DNA of 64,000 nucleotides from Dyella_B jejuensis (GCF_044904675.1 NZ_JADIKJ010000005.1:143284-207283), one strand, 5' to 3'. Positions 24,496-34,614 are shown, counted from the first letter of the stretch. The notes: generated by a model not told the origin, from the sequence alone. Translations and numbers: made by a program.

Positions 24496-27400
24496 GCCGC
24501 CCTCCGCAGTTCTTCGGCCAGCACGGCGAGGCTTGCGGCTTTGGGTTTCACCAACCAGAATTTGTATTGCAGGCCACGGAAGTCGCGCAGGATCTGCCGG
24601 CCCCAGTCGCTGCCGGTCAATTCGACATGGCGGGTCACCAGTTTCCGCAGATGCTGCATGTAGTTTTCCATCCCCTCGGGCGAAATGCGCAGGATGTCGA
24701 CCAGCTCGTGGTTGTAGCAGTCGACGAAATCGCGCTCCAGATCGAGCACGTAGGCGAAGCCGCCGGTCATGCCGGCACCGAAGTTCAGGCCGACCTTGCC
24801 CAGCACGGCGACCACGCCGCCAGTCATGTATTCGCAGCAGTGATCGCCGGCGCCTTCGACCACCGCGAGCGCGCCGGAATTGCGCACGGCAAAACGCTCG
24901 CCCGCGCGGCCGGCCGCATAAAGTTCGCCATCCGTCGCGCCATACAGACAGGTGTTGCCGATGATCGCGGCATCCTGGCTGGCATACGGCGCGTCGGCCG
25001 GTGGGCGCACCACGATGCGGCCGCCGGCCATGCCCTTGCCGACGCCATCATTGGCCTCCCCCACGAGTTCGATATGCACGCCGCCGGCATTCCAGGCGCC
25101 CAGGCTCTGTCCGGCCGCACCCTCCAGCTTCAACTCGATCGGATGGGCATCCATGCCGTGATCGCCATAACGGCGCGCGACCTCGCCGGACAATCGCGCA
25201 CCGATGGCGCGGTCAGTGTTGGTGATGCGGTAGGCAAAGCTGCCGCCACCCTTGTTCACTACCGCGTCGGCGGTATCGGCATCGATGCGCGAAGCAAGCT
25301 CGGCCTCGTCGCGCATGGGATTGCGCGCCAGCGTGCAGGCAAAATCGCTGCGCGCGCTCAGCCCGGCGCCGTCGATCAGCGGCGTGAGGTCGAGCTTGTC
25401 CTGCACCGGCGTGCCGCCTTCGAGCTGCTCCAGCAGGTCGGTGCGGCCGACGATCTCACCCAGCGTGCGCACGCCGAGCCGCGCCAAATGTGCGCGCACG
25501 TCTTCGGCAATGAAGCTGAAGTAGTTCATCACCATTTCGGGCAGACCGATGAAGTGATCCTTGCGCAACACCGGATGCTGGGTCGCCACGCCGGTCGCGC
25601 AGTTGTTCAGATGGCAGATACGCAGGTACTTGCAACCCAGCGCCACCATCGGCCCGGTCCCAAAGCCGAAGCTCTCCGCGCCAAGCAGGGCCGCCTTGAT
25701 CACATCCAGGCCGGTCTTCAGGCCGCCGTCGGTCTGTAACCGCACGCGCCCGCGCAGGTCATTGCGGCGCAGGGTCTGCTGCGTTTCCGCCAGGCCCAGC
25801 TCCCACGGCGTACCGGCATATTTGATGGAGGTCAGCGGACTGGCGCCGGTGCCACCGTCGTGGCCGCTGACGGTGATCAGGTCGGCGCCGGCCTTCACCA
25901 CGCCGGCGGCGACCGTGCCGACGCCGGCGTGCGAAACCAGCTTTACCGAAACCAATGCCGCGGGATTCACTTCTTTGAGGTCATGGATCAGTTCGGCAAG
26001 GTCTTCGATGGAATAGATATCGTGATGCGGCGGCGGCGAGATCAGGCCGATACCCGGCCTGGCGTAGCGCAGGCGCGCGATCGTGGCATCGACCTTGTGG
26101 CCGGGCAGTTGTCCGCCTTCGCCGGGCTTGGCGCCCTGCGCGACCTTGATCTGCAGCACTTCGGCATTGACCAGGTAGGCCGGCGTGACACCGAAACGCC
26201 CGGACGCCACCTGCTTGATCTTCGATGCGCGCTCGGTGCCGTAGCGTGCGGGATCTTCGCCACCCTCGCCGGAATTGCTGCGCGCACCGAGACGGTTCAT
26301 CGCGATCGCCAACGCTTCGTGGGCTTCCGGTGACAACGCACCCAGCGACATGCCGGCCGAATCGAAACGCTTGAGGATCGCCGCGGCCGGTTCCACCTCC
26401 TGCAACGGCAGCGGCGTAGCCGCCAGTTTCAGGCCGAGCAGATCGCGCAGGGCGGACGGTGGACGGTGATCGACCACCTCGGCATACGCGCGGTAGTCGT
26501 CGGGCTTGCCGGTACGCACTGCCTTCTGCAGGCTGCCGATCACGTCCGGGTTGTACATGTGGTACTCGCCGCCGTGCACGTATTTGTAGAGCCCGCCGGC
26601 GCGCAGCGGCAGCGCTTCGTTCCATGCCTCGGCCGCCAGCAGGCGCTGCTCGTGTTCCAGCTCCGCAAAGCCCGCGCCGCCGATGCGCGACGGCGTGCCG
26701 GGGAAACACAGCGCCACCACTTCCGGCGCCAGCCCGATGATCTCGAACAGCTGCGCGCCGCGATAGCCGGCTACGGTCGAGATACCCATCTTCGACAAGA
26801 TCTTCAGCAATCCCTTGCGGATACCGCGGCGATAGCTGCGCCCGATCTCTTGCCGATCGCCTTCGATGTGCCCTTCGCGACCGAGCTCGAACAGGCTTTG
26901 GTAGGCCAGCCATGGATAGATCGCGGTGGCACCGAAACCGATCAGGCAGGCGAACTGATGCGGATCGCGCGGCGTGGCGGTTTCCACCACGATATTGCAT
27001 TGGCAACGCAGCCCTTCGTCGATGAGATGCGCGTGCACGGCGCCGGTGGCCAGCAGCGAATGGATCGGCAATCGATCGCGCTGCGGATAGCGGTCGCTGA
27101 GGAAAACCAGTGCGCAACCATTGCGCACCGCTTGCGCCACGTCGTGGCACAGGCGCCGGAGCGCGGCCTGGAGGCCTTCCTCCGGCGCGTACATCAAATC
27201 GAAGCGCGGAGCTTCCACGTATTGCGGCATCGCCAGCAGCTGGCGCAGCTTGCGTTGCGAAAGGATCGGCGAATTGATCAGGATTTGCCTGGCGTTTTCC
27301 GGCTTCAGATCGAACACGTTGCCTTCCGGCCCGATCTGCGTCACCAGCGACATCACCAGCTTTTCGCGCAGCGGATCGATCGGCGGATTGGTCACTTGCG

Positions 27401-28928
27401 CGAACGCCTGCCGGAAGCGATCGAACAGGGGACGCACCTGGCGCGACATGGCCGCGACGGGCGTGTCGTCACCCATCGAACCGGTGGCTTCCGCTTCCAG
27501 TTCCGCGATGACCTTCAATACGGTCTCGCGTTCTTCGCGCGAAAGACCATACAGTTTCTGGTAGCAACGCAACTGACCCGCCGCCAACGGCTCGGCCGCC
27601 AGCGAAGGGTCGATCAGGTCCGACTCCAGGTAGCTCACGCCGCCGCGCAGCCAATCGCGATAAGGCGCACGCTTGCGGTTGATTTCATCGATATCGGCAT
27701 CGCGCAGCAGGCGGCGCGCGACGAAGTCCACGGCGATCATTTCACCGGGCGCGAGGCGACCCTTGGCAACCACGTGCGCGCTGGGCACATCCCATAGGCC
27801 AGCTTCGGACGCGACGATCAGGTGATTGTCGTCGGACAAGGCCCAGCGTGCCGGACGCAGCCCATTGCGATCGAGCGTACACGCCGCGTAACGGCCGTCG
27901 CACATCACCAGGCCGGCCGGCCCATCCCAAGGCTCGCTGTGCAGTGCGTAGTATTCGTAGAACGCTGCCAGGTCCTCGTCGATGCCTTCGCGCGCGGCAA
28001 ACGCCGGCGGCACCAGCACGCGCATCGCGGCGAGCAGGTCCAGGCCACCCGCCAGCAATAGCTCCAGTGCATTGTCGAGGCTTTCCGAGTCCGAGCCCGA
28101 CTGGCGCACGAACGGGCCGATGTCGCCCAGTTCCACCAGCGGTGAACGCCAGATTTCCGCGCGCGTCTGCATCCAGCGGCGATTGGCGCGAATGGTGTTG
28201 ATCTCGCCGTTATGCGCCAGCAGCCGGAATGGCTGCGCCAGTCGCCACTGTGGCGTGGTGTTGGTGGAGAAGCGCTGGTGGAACACCACCGCGTCCGCGA
28301 CCAGCGCCGGATGCCGCAGATCGTCAAACACCTCGCGCAGGCGCCCCGGCGCGGCCATCGCCTTGTAGCCGATTACCTGCGCGGACAACGACACCACGTA
28401 GAACTGCGGATCGTCGAGCAGCGCGGTCTCGGCGCGGCGCCGCGCACGGAACAAGGCGCGTTCGAAGCCGGCATCGTCCATGTCGCCGGCGGCATCGACG
28501 AAGATCTGCCGCACCTGTGGCCGGGCCGCGGCCGCCAGCGGACCGCAGGCTTGCGCATTCACCGCCACTTCGCGCCAGCCGGCCACGCGCAGGCCTTCTT
28601 CAATGATGTAGCGCTCCAGCACCTTGGCGGGCTCGCCATCCGCCGCATCGAGGAACACCAGCCCGGCGGCGAAACGATCGCCCAGCGGCATGCCCGCTTC
28701 CAACGCCAGCGTGCGCAGCCAGGCCTTCGGATGATGGATCAGTACGCCGCAGCCGTCGCCGCTGACGCCATCGGCATTCACGCCGCCGCGATGGGAAAGT
28801 TTGGCCAGTGCCTCGAACGCTGTATCGACGATCCATTTGCTGGCGCGGCCATCGATCTGGGCAACCAGGCCAAAGCCGCAGCTATCGTGTTCAAAACTGG
28901 CGTCGTACAAACGTGGTGCCACCGACAT
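24492..28928 (-). CDS. gltB: Glutamate synthase large subunit
   Basis: The product has 1478 residues. The N-terminal propeptide ends before Cys17 (SCGFG), which becomes the N-terminal nucleophile of the glutaminase domain. The central FMN-binding synthase domain shows SPPPHHDIYSIEDLAELI, VKLVSHAGVGTVAAGV and ISGHDGGTGASP-like TVSGHDGGTGASP, with a 3Fe-4S cysteine cluster in CKYLRICHLNNCATGVATQ. The C-terminal domain is the GXGXG-type beta-helix (AGQSLGAW, GVGKGMAGG). It forms the ammonia-channelling complex with GltD. The start is preceded by AAGAGG. Divergent from envC with a 274-bp spacer. Confidence 0.97.
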   Translation of the reverse strand: MSVAPRLYDASFEHDSCGFGLVAQIDGRASKWIVDTAFEALAKLSHRGGVNADGVSGDGCGVLIHHPKAWLRTLALEAGMPLGDRFAAGLVFLDAADGEPAKVLERYIIEEGLRVAGWREVAVNAQACGPLAAAARPQVRQIFVDAAGDMDDAGFERALFRARRRAETALLDDPQFYVVSLSAQVIGYKAMAAPGRLREVFDDLRHPALVADAVVFHQRFSTNTTPQWRLAQPFRLLAHNGEINTIRANRRWMQTRAEIWRSPLVELGDIGPFVRQSGSDSESLDNALELLLAGGLDLLAAMRVLVPPAFAAREGIDEDLAAFYEYYALHSEPWDGPAGLVMCDGRYAACTLDRNGLRPARWALSDDNHLIVASEAGLWDVPSAHVVAKGRLAPGEMIAVDFVARRLLRDADIDEINRKRAPYRDWLRGGVSYLESDLIDPSLAAEPLAAGQLRCYQKLYGLSREERETVLKVIAELEAEATGSMGDDTPVAAMSRQVRPLFDRFRQAFAQVTNPPIDPLREKLVMSLVTQIGPEGNVFDLKPENARQILINSPILSQRKLRQLLAMPQYVEAPRFDLMYAPEEGLQAALRRLCHDVAQAVRNGCALVFLSDRYPQRDRLPIHSLLATGAVHAHLIDEGLRCQCNIVVETATPRDPHQFACLIGFGATAIYPWLAYQSLFELGREGHIEGDRQEIGRSYRRGIRKGLLKILSKMGISTVAGYRGAQLFEIIGLAPEVVALCFPGTPSRIGGAGFAELEHEQRLLAAEAWNEALPLRAGGLYKYVHGGEYHMYNPDVIGSLQKAVRTGKPDDYRAYAEVVDHRPPSALRDLLGLKLAATPLPLQEVEPAAAILKRFDSAGMSLGALSPEAHEALAIAMNRLGARSNSGEGGEDPARYGTERASKIKQVASGRFGVTPAYLVNAEVLQIKVAQGAKPGEGGQLPGHKVDATIARLRYARPGIGLISPPPHHDIYSIEDLAELIHDLKEVNPAALVSVKLVSHAGVGTVAAGVVKAGADLITVSGHDGGTGASPLTSIKYAGTPWELGLAETQQTLRRNDLRGRVRLQTDGGLKTGLDVIKAALLGAESFGFGTGPMVALGCKYLRICHLNNCATGVATQHPVLRKDHFIGLPEMVMNYFSFIAEDVRAHLARLGVRTLGEIVGRTDLLEQLEGGTPVQDKLDLTPLIDGAGLSARSDFACTLARNPMRDEAELASRIDADTADAVVNKGGGSFAYRITNTDRAIGARLSGEVARRYGDHGMDAHPIELKLEGAAGQSLGAWNAGGVHIELVGEANDGVGKGMAGGRIVVRPPADAPYASQDAAIIGNTCLYGATDGELYAAGRAGERFAVRNSGALAVVEGAGDHCCEYMTGGVVAVLGKVGLNFGAGMTGGFAYVLDLERDFVDCYNHELVDILRISPEGMENYMQHLRKLVTRHVELTGSDWGRQILRDFRGLQYKFWLVKPKAASLAVLAEELRRAA

Positions 28929-29029
28929 GATCGAAAAACCTCTTGGCTTGCTCCGGCTGGCTGGGGGCGCAAACAGCCTGCCGTCGAAGGAACGGCAAGC
29001 AGCGCGGTGAGGGCTTACGGCCCGACTTT

Positions 29030-29046
29030 ACGCACAAGTTGTGCGT
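29030..29046. promoter_or_regulatory. Inverted repeat between gltB and envC
   Basis: ACGCACAA-G-TTGTGCGT is a perfect inverted repeat with one central base, 102 bp upstream of the gltB start in the divergent gltB/envC spacer (28929-29202). It could be an operator for either gene. No regulator family is identified. Confidence 0.35.
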
Positions 29047-29202
29047 CGCGTCAAAGCCGCCTAGACGTCCAAATGAAAAAGACCGTCGCGGCGTGACAGT
29101 GCGCGCTAACAGACCAGTTGCGCGGCAAAGGCTGCCAGAGCGCTTGGCGGCGCCATCCGCGGCATCTCGCCGGATGAGGCCAGCTCCGACATAATCGCCT
29201 GC

Positions 29203-30405
29203 ATGCCGACCCATTCCCGAACCTTGCGCCTGCTCGCTTTCCCGCTTATCGCCTGCGCGATAACCCTTTCCACCACTGCGCTGGCGCCGGTCCAGGCGGC
29301 GCAGGACGCCAAAGGCCAGGCCGAACAGGCGCAAGCCCGGCAACAGCTGGCCGAGCTGCGCGCCAAGATGCAGGCACTGGCCAAGGAACAGGCCGACACA
29401 GCCGCTCGCCGCGACAGCGCGAACGCCACGTTGGCCAGGCAATCGGATGCGGTAGCCGCTGCCGCTCGCGCCGTGCGCGACACCGATGCGCAGATCGCCG
29501 CCAAGCAGCAACAGCTGGATCAGTTGCAAACGCAACGAACAGAGCTGGACAAGAACCTGGATAGCCAGCGCGCCGCCATCGCCGACCTCCTTCGCGCCAC
29601 CTATGCGGTCGGCCAAGGTTCGGACCTGCGCCTGCTGCTCGGCGACGAAAACATCGCGCGCATTGCGCGCTCGCTCGCCTATTCGAAATATTTCCAGCAG
29701 GATCGCCTGCAGAAGGTCCAGCAATTGATGGCGGAGCTGACCAAGCTGCAGGATCTGCAAAACCAGATCACCATCGAACAACAAGCCTTGCAGGCAACCC
29801 GCGCGCAACGCCAGCAACAGGCCAGCGCATTGGAACAGCAGCGCAAGACGCAACAACAGCTGGCCGGCCAGATCGACGCGCAATACAAGAACCAGGCGCA
29901 GAAGCTGGCGGCAATGAAGCAGAACGCGCAAGCGCTGGACGAATTGCTGGCCAAGCTGCAGAAAGCGATCGACGAAGCCGCCCGCGAAGCGGCGCGCAAA
30001 GCCCGCGCCAATCCCACCGTACCAGGCGGCCCGGGCAAGATCCCGACTAACATCCGCGGCAATTTGCCCTGGCCGGCGGCCGGCGCGGTGCACAGCTTCG
30101 GCAATGGCGTGCTGATTGCCGCGCCGCGCGGCAGCGAAGTTCATGCCGTAGCTGCCGGCCGGGTGGTTTACGCGCATTTCATGCGCGGCTACGGGCAATT
30201 GATCATCCTCAGCCATGGCGACGGCTGGCTCAGCATGTACGGCAACAACGAAACCCTGCTGCACGGGGTCGGAGACGACGTCGCCGCCGGCCAGGCGTTG
30301 GGTACCGCCATGCTTACCACCAGCGATAGCACCGGCGTGTACTTCGAACTCCGTCACGACGGCAAGCCGGTCGATCCGCGAACCTGGCTCAGCCAGCGCC
30401 GGTGA
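29203..30405 (+). CDS. envC: EnvC-like murein hydrolase activator (coiled coil plus LytM/M23 domain)
   Basis: A 400-residue exported protein with a signal peptide (to about residue 32), two long Gln/Ala-rich coiled-coil segments (about 35-270) and a C-terminal LytM/M23 domain (about 285-400: NLPWPAAGAVHSFGNGVLIAAP, AAGRVVYAHFMRGYGQLIIL, LSMYGNNETLLHGVGDDVAAGQ). The zinc-ligand positions of active M23 peptidases appear to be missing, as in EnvC, which activates amidases AmiA/AmiB at the division septum rather than cutting murein itself. The downstream neighbour is the S41 protease gene ctpA, a common pairing. Confidence 0.88.
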   Translation: MPTHSRTLRLLAFPLIACAITLSTTALAPVQAAQDAKGQAEQAQARQQLAELRAKMQALAKEQADTAARRDSANATLARQSDAVAAAARAVRDTDAQIAAKQQQLDQLQTQRTELDKNLDSQRAAIADLLRATYAVGQGSDLRLLLGDENIARIARSLAYSKYFQQDRLQKVQQLMAELTKLQDLQNQITIEQQALQATRAQRQQQASALEQQRKTQQQLAGQIDAQYKNQAQKLAAMKQNAQALDELLAKLQKAIDEAAREAARKARANPTVPGGPGKIPTNIRGNLPWPAAGAVHSFGNGVLIAAPRGSEVHAVAAGRVVYAHFMRGYGQLIILSHGDGWLSMYGNNETLLHGVGDDVAAGQALGTAMLTTSDSTGVYFELRHDGKPVDPRTWLSQRR

Positions 30406-30562
30406 TCGAAGCACAGCGACCGTCCGAGCGTCCAGGCAGGCAGCCGAAACGTTTCGAAAACATTCCCGCAAGCAAGATCGGCGTATTCTTTCAAGGTTGA
30501 ATTCCGGTCGCTCGTGGCGGTCTCAACGCCGCCATCACATCTTTTCCAGTGGAGTTTGCCCC

Positions 30563-31924
30563 ATGCGTTTTCCCCGCCATTGCCTGCTCGCCCTCTTGCT
30601 GGCGGCACCTTTGCTGCAGGCGCAGGCGGCGCCGGATACGGCAGCGGCCGGTAGCGACGACGCACCGGCAACGGCATCGAGCAGCGCCGCGCCGGCCGAC
30701 CAGGTGGATATGGATGACGTGCGCAATTTTGCCCACGTCTATCAGATCATCCGCCAGGCCTACGTGGAAAAGGTCGATAACAAGACCCTGATGAACGACG
30801 CGATCAAGGGCATGCTCGCCGGCCTGGACCCGCATAGCGCCTACCTCGACAAGGAAGGCCTGCAGGAACTCAACGAGGACACCACCGGACAGTATGGCGG
30901 CCTCGGTATCGAGGTAATGGAAGACAACGGCCTGCTGCGGATTGTCTCGCCGATCGACGATACCCCCGCCTCGCGCGCCGGCATCAAGCCCGGCGATGTG
31001 ATCACCGCGATCAACGGCAAGATGGTCGACACCGACAATATCGACAGCATGTTCGATGCCTTGCGCGGCGACCCCGGCACCAAGGTCACCCTGGGCATCC
31101 TGCATGAGAAGGCGGACCAGCCGGTCAGCATGACCATGACCCGCGAACGCATCTCCATGACCAGCGTGAAAGTGCGCGAGCTTGAACCGGGCTATGCGTA
31201 CATCCGCATCAGCCAGTTCCAGGACGACACGGCCAGCGACCTGGAACGGAAGCTGGGCGATCTCCTGAAGAAGAACGGTCCGCAGAAAGGCGCGGTCCTG
31301 GACCTGCGCTCCAATCCCGGCGGATTGCTTACCGCGGCAGTGGCCGTTAGCGACGATTTCCTCGATGCGGGTATCATCGTTACCACGCGCGGACGCCTGC
31401 CCGATGCCAACCTCTCCTTCTCGGCGCACCCGGGCGACCTGCTGAACGGAGCGCCGATGGTGTTGCTCACCGACAACGGCACTGCCTCGGCGGCAGAAAT
31501 CGTTTCCGGCGCGCTGAAGGATAATCATCGCGCGCTGGTCGTCGGTCGCCGTACCTTCGGCAAGGGCGTGGTGCAAACGGTACTGCCGCTCGATGCCGAC
31601 CATGCGGTGAAACTCACCACCGCGCGTTACTACACGCCCAATGGCACGTCGATCCAGGCCGAAGGCATCAAGCCGGATATCGCGCTGGCGGACCTGGCCG
31701 TATCCAAAGTGGACGACTCGCAGGAGCCCATCAGTTCCGAAGCCGACCTGCCACATCATCTCGCCAATGAAGTCGCCTCGACCGGCGGCAACATCAACAA
31801 CGATGGCAGCGCGGAAAACGCCAAGCTGGCGACCAGCGACTACGCCTTGTCGCAGGCCCTGAATGTCCTGAAGGGATTGGCGCTACGCCACGACGCCGGA
31901 TTGCCTGCCGCCGCCGCGCGCTGA
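30563..31924 (+). CDS. ctpA: Carboxy-terminal processing protease (S41)
   Basis: A 453-residue periplasmic serine protease. After the signal peptide (MRFPRHCLLALLLAAPLLQA) comes an N-terminal helical region, a PDZ domain (about 105-185: YGGLGIEVMEDNGLLRIVSPIDD.. PASRAGIKPGDVITAINGK) and the S41 catalytic core with the Ser309 (NGTASAAE) and Lys334 (TFGKG) dyad spaced 25 residues apart, as in CtpA/Prc. It probably processes envelope proteins or murein hydrolases. The ATG at 30563 follows GGAG and gives the signal peptide; the longer upstream frame overlaps envC in another frame and is rejected. Confidence 0.93.
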   Translation: MRFPRHCLLALLLAAPLLQAQAAPDTAAAGSDDAPATASSSAAPADQVDMDDVRNFAHVYQIIRQAYVEKVDNKTLMNDAIKGMLAGLDPHSAYLDKEGLQELNEDTTGQYGGLGIEVMEDNGLLRIVSPIDDTPASRAGIKPGDVITAINGKMVDTDNIDSMFDALRGDPGTKVTLGILHEKADQPVSMTMTRERISMTSVKVRELEPGYAYIRISQFQDDTASDLERKLGDLLKKNGPQKGAVLDLRSNPGGLLTAAVAVSDDFLDAGIIVTTRGRLPDANLSFSAHPGDLLNGAPMVLLTDNGTASAAEIVSGALKDNHRALVVGRRTFGKGVVQTVLPLDADHAVKLTTARYYTPNGTSIQAEGIKPDIALADLAVSKVDDSQEPISSEADLPHHLANEVASTGGNINNDGSAENAKLATSDYALSQALNVLKGLALRHDAGLPAAAAR

Positions 31925-32331
31925 GGCAGGCGCATCAAAGAACGGCCCGTTGCGTTCGCCTCCTCGCCGAGAAAAGGCCCGCTGGGGAAAGGATTGGGGC
32001 GAAGCGCGATGCCTTGCCTTGACCTATTTTCAGGCTGTCTGTTCTGGGGCAGCCGGATGCCAATCTTCATCGCAAGGTTGCCCCAACCCTCTCCCCCGAA
32101 AGGGAGAGGGTGTCAGCTTGCGGGCCGTCGCCTTCCTTCTCCAGAGAGCGGGAGTTGAAATTCGCGAGGCCACCAACGCCCTTCCTGCTCTCCCCTGCGG
32201 GGAGAGGATGAGGTGAGGGGGAAACCTCGCGACAGAACCCATGCAAAGCAGTACTTTGATGGCGCTTTGCCGCAAGATCCAGCTCTCTGCACGAAGGAGC
32301 AAGGCGTTGAATTGCGAAGCACGCCGTTTGC
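31925..32331. repeat. Intergenic region with two composite palindromic repeats
   Basis: No gene is seen in this 407-bp gap between the stop codons of ctpA and a receptor gene. One palindrome pairs ACCCTCTCCC with GGGAGAGGGT (32086-32111). The second unit (32188-32238) has the core CTCTCCCC-tgc-GGGGAGAG followed by GATGAGGTGAGGGGG and AACCTCGCGACAGA, the same order of parts as in the 5.2 kb and 16.8 kb repeats. Either hairpin could end transcription from both sides. Confidence 0.75.
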
Positions 32332-34554
32332 TTAGAAATCTTTCTGCAAGGTCAGGAACAAACCCCGCCGCGGCCCATATTGCGGTGCGCCGACACCAAC
32401 GCCGGTACCGCTGCGCAGTTCATACGTGCGGTCCAGCGCATTGATCAGCGCCAGCTGCGTGTGCAGCTTGCCAAAGCTGTCGAAATTGAAATCGTGGGAG
32501 ACGTTGAGGTTGAGCTGGAAGTAGTACGGCAGCGACAGGCCATTGGGCGTCAAGCCATCTTCGCGCAGGCCGCTGCCGAAAATGTAATCCGCGCCGACCT
32601 TGGTGGTATCGGTAATGGCGTAGTTCATGCCACCGGACGAGGTGAGCTTCTGGTCGTGGTCGAGGTGGATGTAGTTGTCGGCGATATAGGCCAGCTCGTC
32701 CGGCTGGAAGTTGTACTGGCTGGTGATGACGTCCTTGCCCATGGCGCGGTTGTACGCGAAGTTGAAGTAGGCCGACACCGGACCATGGTTGTAGGTCAGG
32801 CTGAATTCGTCGCCGCGTACCCGGCCGTACTTGTAGTTGAAGGTGGAATACACCAGCGCCGTGCCAAACTGTCCTTCATCCTGCAAGCGATCCACCCTGC
32901 GGTAGTAAGAATCCAGGCCCACGGTCCAATCCGAACCGATGTTCTGCGAGATACCCACGTCGAAATAATTCGAGCGTTCCGCCAGCGGCGTGTTGTTGCC
33001 GTAATTCTTCACCGCGTTGGTGGTGTTGGCGAACGCCACGATGTCTTCGTTGGAAATAAGCTCGGTCTGCGGTGGCGTGAAATAGCGCGAGTAGCCCGCA
33101 TGCAAGGCCGTGCTGCTGGTAGCCTGCCATACCACGCCCACGCGCGGGCTCAGCTGGCTCTCCTCGCGGAACGCAGTGTATTGATCGCCGCGCAGGCCGT
33201 AGTTGAGCGTCCAGTTGTCGTTGATATCCCACTCATCCTGCAGATACGCCGCGTAGGTCTTGGCGGTGACCGTGGTGCCCGTGAAGATGTTGAACGGCAC
33301 GGTGCTCGCCTGGCTGCCATCCGGGTTGGCCGGAAAAACCAGCGAATTGGTATTGGTGTAGGCGCGGTCGTACTCGCCATACAAGCCATAGCGCAAGGTA
33401 TGCGAGCCGCCCCAGGGCATCGCGAAATCGGCCTGCAAGGTAGACGCACGGTCGCCCTGGTTGATCTGTCCCGCGACACCGTTGAACATCAGGTCGCCGA
33501 TGTCGTCGGGGTAATACTGCAAGCCGCTGAAACGCTGTCCCACCGACACCTGGTAGTTGGTATCGCCGAACTTGCCTTGCAGTGCCAGATTGCCGAAACG
33601 GGTCTGCTCGTCCTGCTGCTCGTTGAGGTTGGCGGCATTGAAGTTGGTCACGTCCAGATAACCGAACTGCGGCGTGCCCGCGTTCGGGTTGTTCGGAATC
33701 TGGAAGCGGTTGTTGGTCATGCCGAACATGAAGCTCAGGCGCGTATCGTTGTCGATCAGGTAGGACACGTCGCCGAAGGCCTTGACCTGGTTGGTGTGGT
33801 CGTGGATCGGATCGCGGCTGGGGGTCGGATTCTCGATGCCGATATTGTTTTCCAGGTAGTTGGCGGTGAAGAAGTAACTCCACTTGCCGCTGTTGCCCCA
33901 GAACGAAGCGTTGGGGTTGACGGTGCCGAACGAGCCGCCGGTGATGCCCACGCTGCCACCGTTGCCGAGATCCGCGCCACTCTTGGTGGTGATGTCCACC
34001 ACCGCCGCGGTGCGTTCGCCATACTGCGCCGGCAACGCGCCATCGAGCAGCTTCACGCTCTGGATGGTGCGTGCGTCCAGGGTCTGGCCGAAACCGGAGA
34101 TCGACTCGGGAATCATGATGCCGTTGATGCGGTATTGCAGGTTGGCGTGATCGCCGCGCACGTGCAGCTGGCCATAGGAATCCTGCACCACGCCCGGCGC
34201 CTGCAGCAGTACCTGGTTCATCGGCGTGGCATCGCCCAGCGGCAATGCCTGGATGTTTTGCGCGGTGATCACGTACTGGCTGCTGCCGGTATCCGGCGAC
34301 AGACTGTTGCGTGCCTCATCCAGCGCGGCGGAAACCGTCACCGCGCCAAGCTGCTTTACCTTTGTGCGGCGATTGCCCGAATCGTCATTGCTGGCCGTGG
34401 CGCCATCGGTATCGGCAGCGGGCTGCTGCGTGGCGGCGTTGGCCGAAACGGCAGGGGAAACTGGCGGAGCAACAGGAATGTTGGGCGCGGCGGCGTGACT
34501 GGCGAGGGCATACAACGCGAGGCCAAGGCCGAGGGCAAGCGGGGTCAATTTCAT
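32332..34554 (-). CDS. TonB-dependent receptor, candidate Zur-regulated zinc receptor
   Basis: A 740-residue outer-membrane receptor with signal peptide (about 1-22), a linker, a TonB-box-like VKQLGAVTVSA (about 67-77), a plug domain (PMNQVLLQAPGVVQDSYGQLHVRGDHANLQYRINGI split over two motifs) and a barrel ending LFLTLQKDF. The ligand is not evident from the protein alone. A perfect 18-bp palindrome 43 bp upstream of the start resembles Zur operators, which suggests regulation by zinc and a role like ZnuD. The start at 34554 (MKLTPLALGLG) gives a clean signal peptide; the frame start 18 bases earlier does not. Names of metals remain inference. Confidence 0.88.
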   Translation of the reverse strand: MKLTPLALGLGLALYALASHAAAPNIPVAPPVSPAVSANAATQQPAADTDGATASNDDSGNRRTKVKQLGAVTVSAALDEARNSLSPDTGSSQYVITAQNIQALPLGDATPMNQVLLQAPGVVQDSYGQLHVRGDHANLQYRINGIMIPESISGFGQTLDARTIQSVKLLDGALPAQYGERTAAVVDITTKSGADLGNGGSVGITGGSFGTVNPNASFWGNSGKWSYFFTANYLENNIGIENPTPSRDPIHDHTNQVKAFGDVSYLIDNDTRLSFMFGMTNNRFQIPNNPNAGTPQFGYLDVTNFNAANLNEQQDEQTRFGNLALQGKFGDTNYQVSVGQRFSGLQYYPDDIGDLMFNGVAGQINQGDRASTLQADFAMPWGGSHTLRYGLYGEYDRAYTNTNSLVFPANPDGSQASTVPFNIFTGTTVTAKTYAAYLQDEWDINDNWTLNYGLRGDQYTAFREESQLSPRVGVVWQATSSTALHAGYSRYFTPPQTELISNEDIVAFANTTNAVKNYGNNTPLAERSNYFDVGISQNIGSDWTVGLDSYYRRVDRLQDEGQFGTALVYSTFNYKYGRVRGDEFSLTYNHGPVSAYFNFAYNRAMGKDVITSQYNFQPDELAYIADNYIHLDHDQKLTSSGGMNYAITDTTKVGADYIFGSGLREDGLTPNGLSLPYYFQLNLNVSHDFNFDSFGKLHTQLALINALDRTYELRSGTGVGVGAPQYGPRRGLFLTLQKDF

Positions 34555-34596
34555 GCAGAAGGGTTCCGGCAAGCATGGATCGGGACGGGCAGTTGC

Positions 34597-34614
34597 GAAA
34601 TGTTATAACATTTC
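34597..34614. promoter_or_regulatory. Zur-box-like palindrome
   Basis: GAAATGTTATAACATTTC is a perfect 18-bp palindrome between the receptor gene (start 34554, minus strand) and the EcsC gene (start 34737, plus strand). From memory, published Zur operators of alphaproteobacteria are 18-bp palindromes of the form GATATGTTATAACATATC, and the gammaproteobacterial site begins and ends with the same GAAATGTTAT/ATAACATTTC half sites. The match is close, and the position suits repression of the receptor promoter. Confidence 0.7.
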
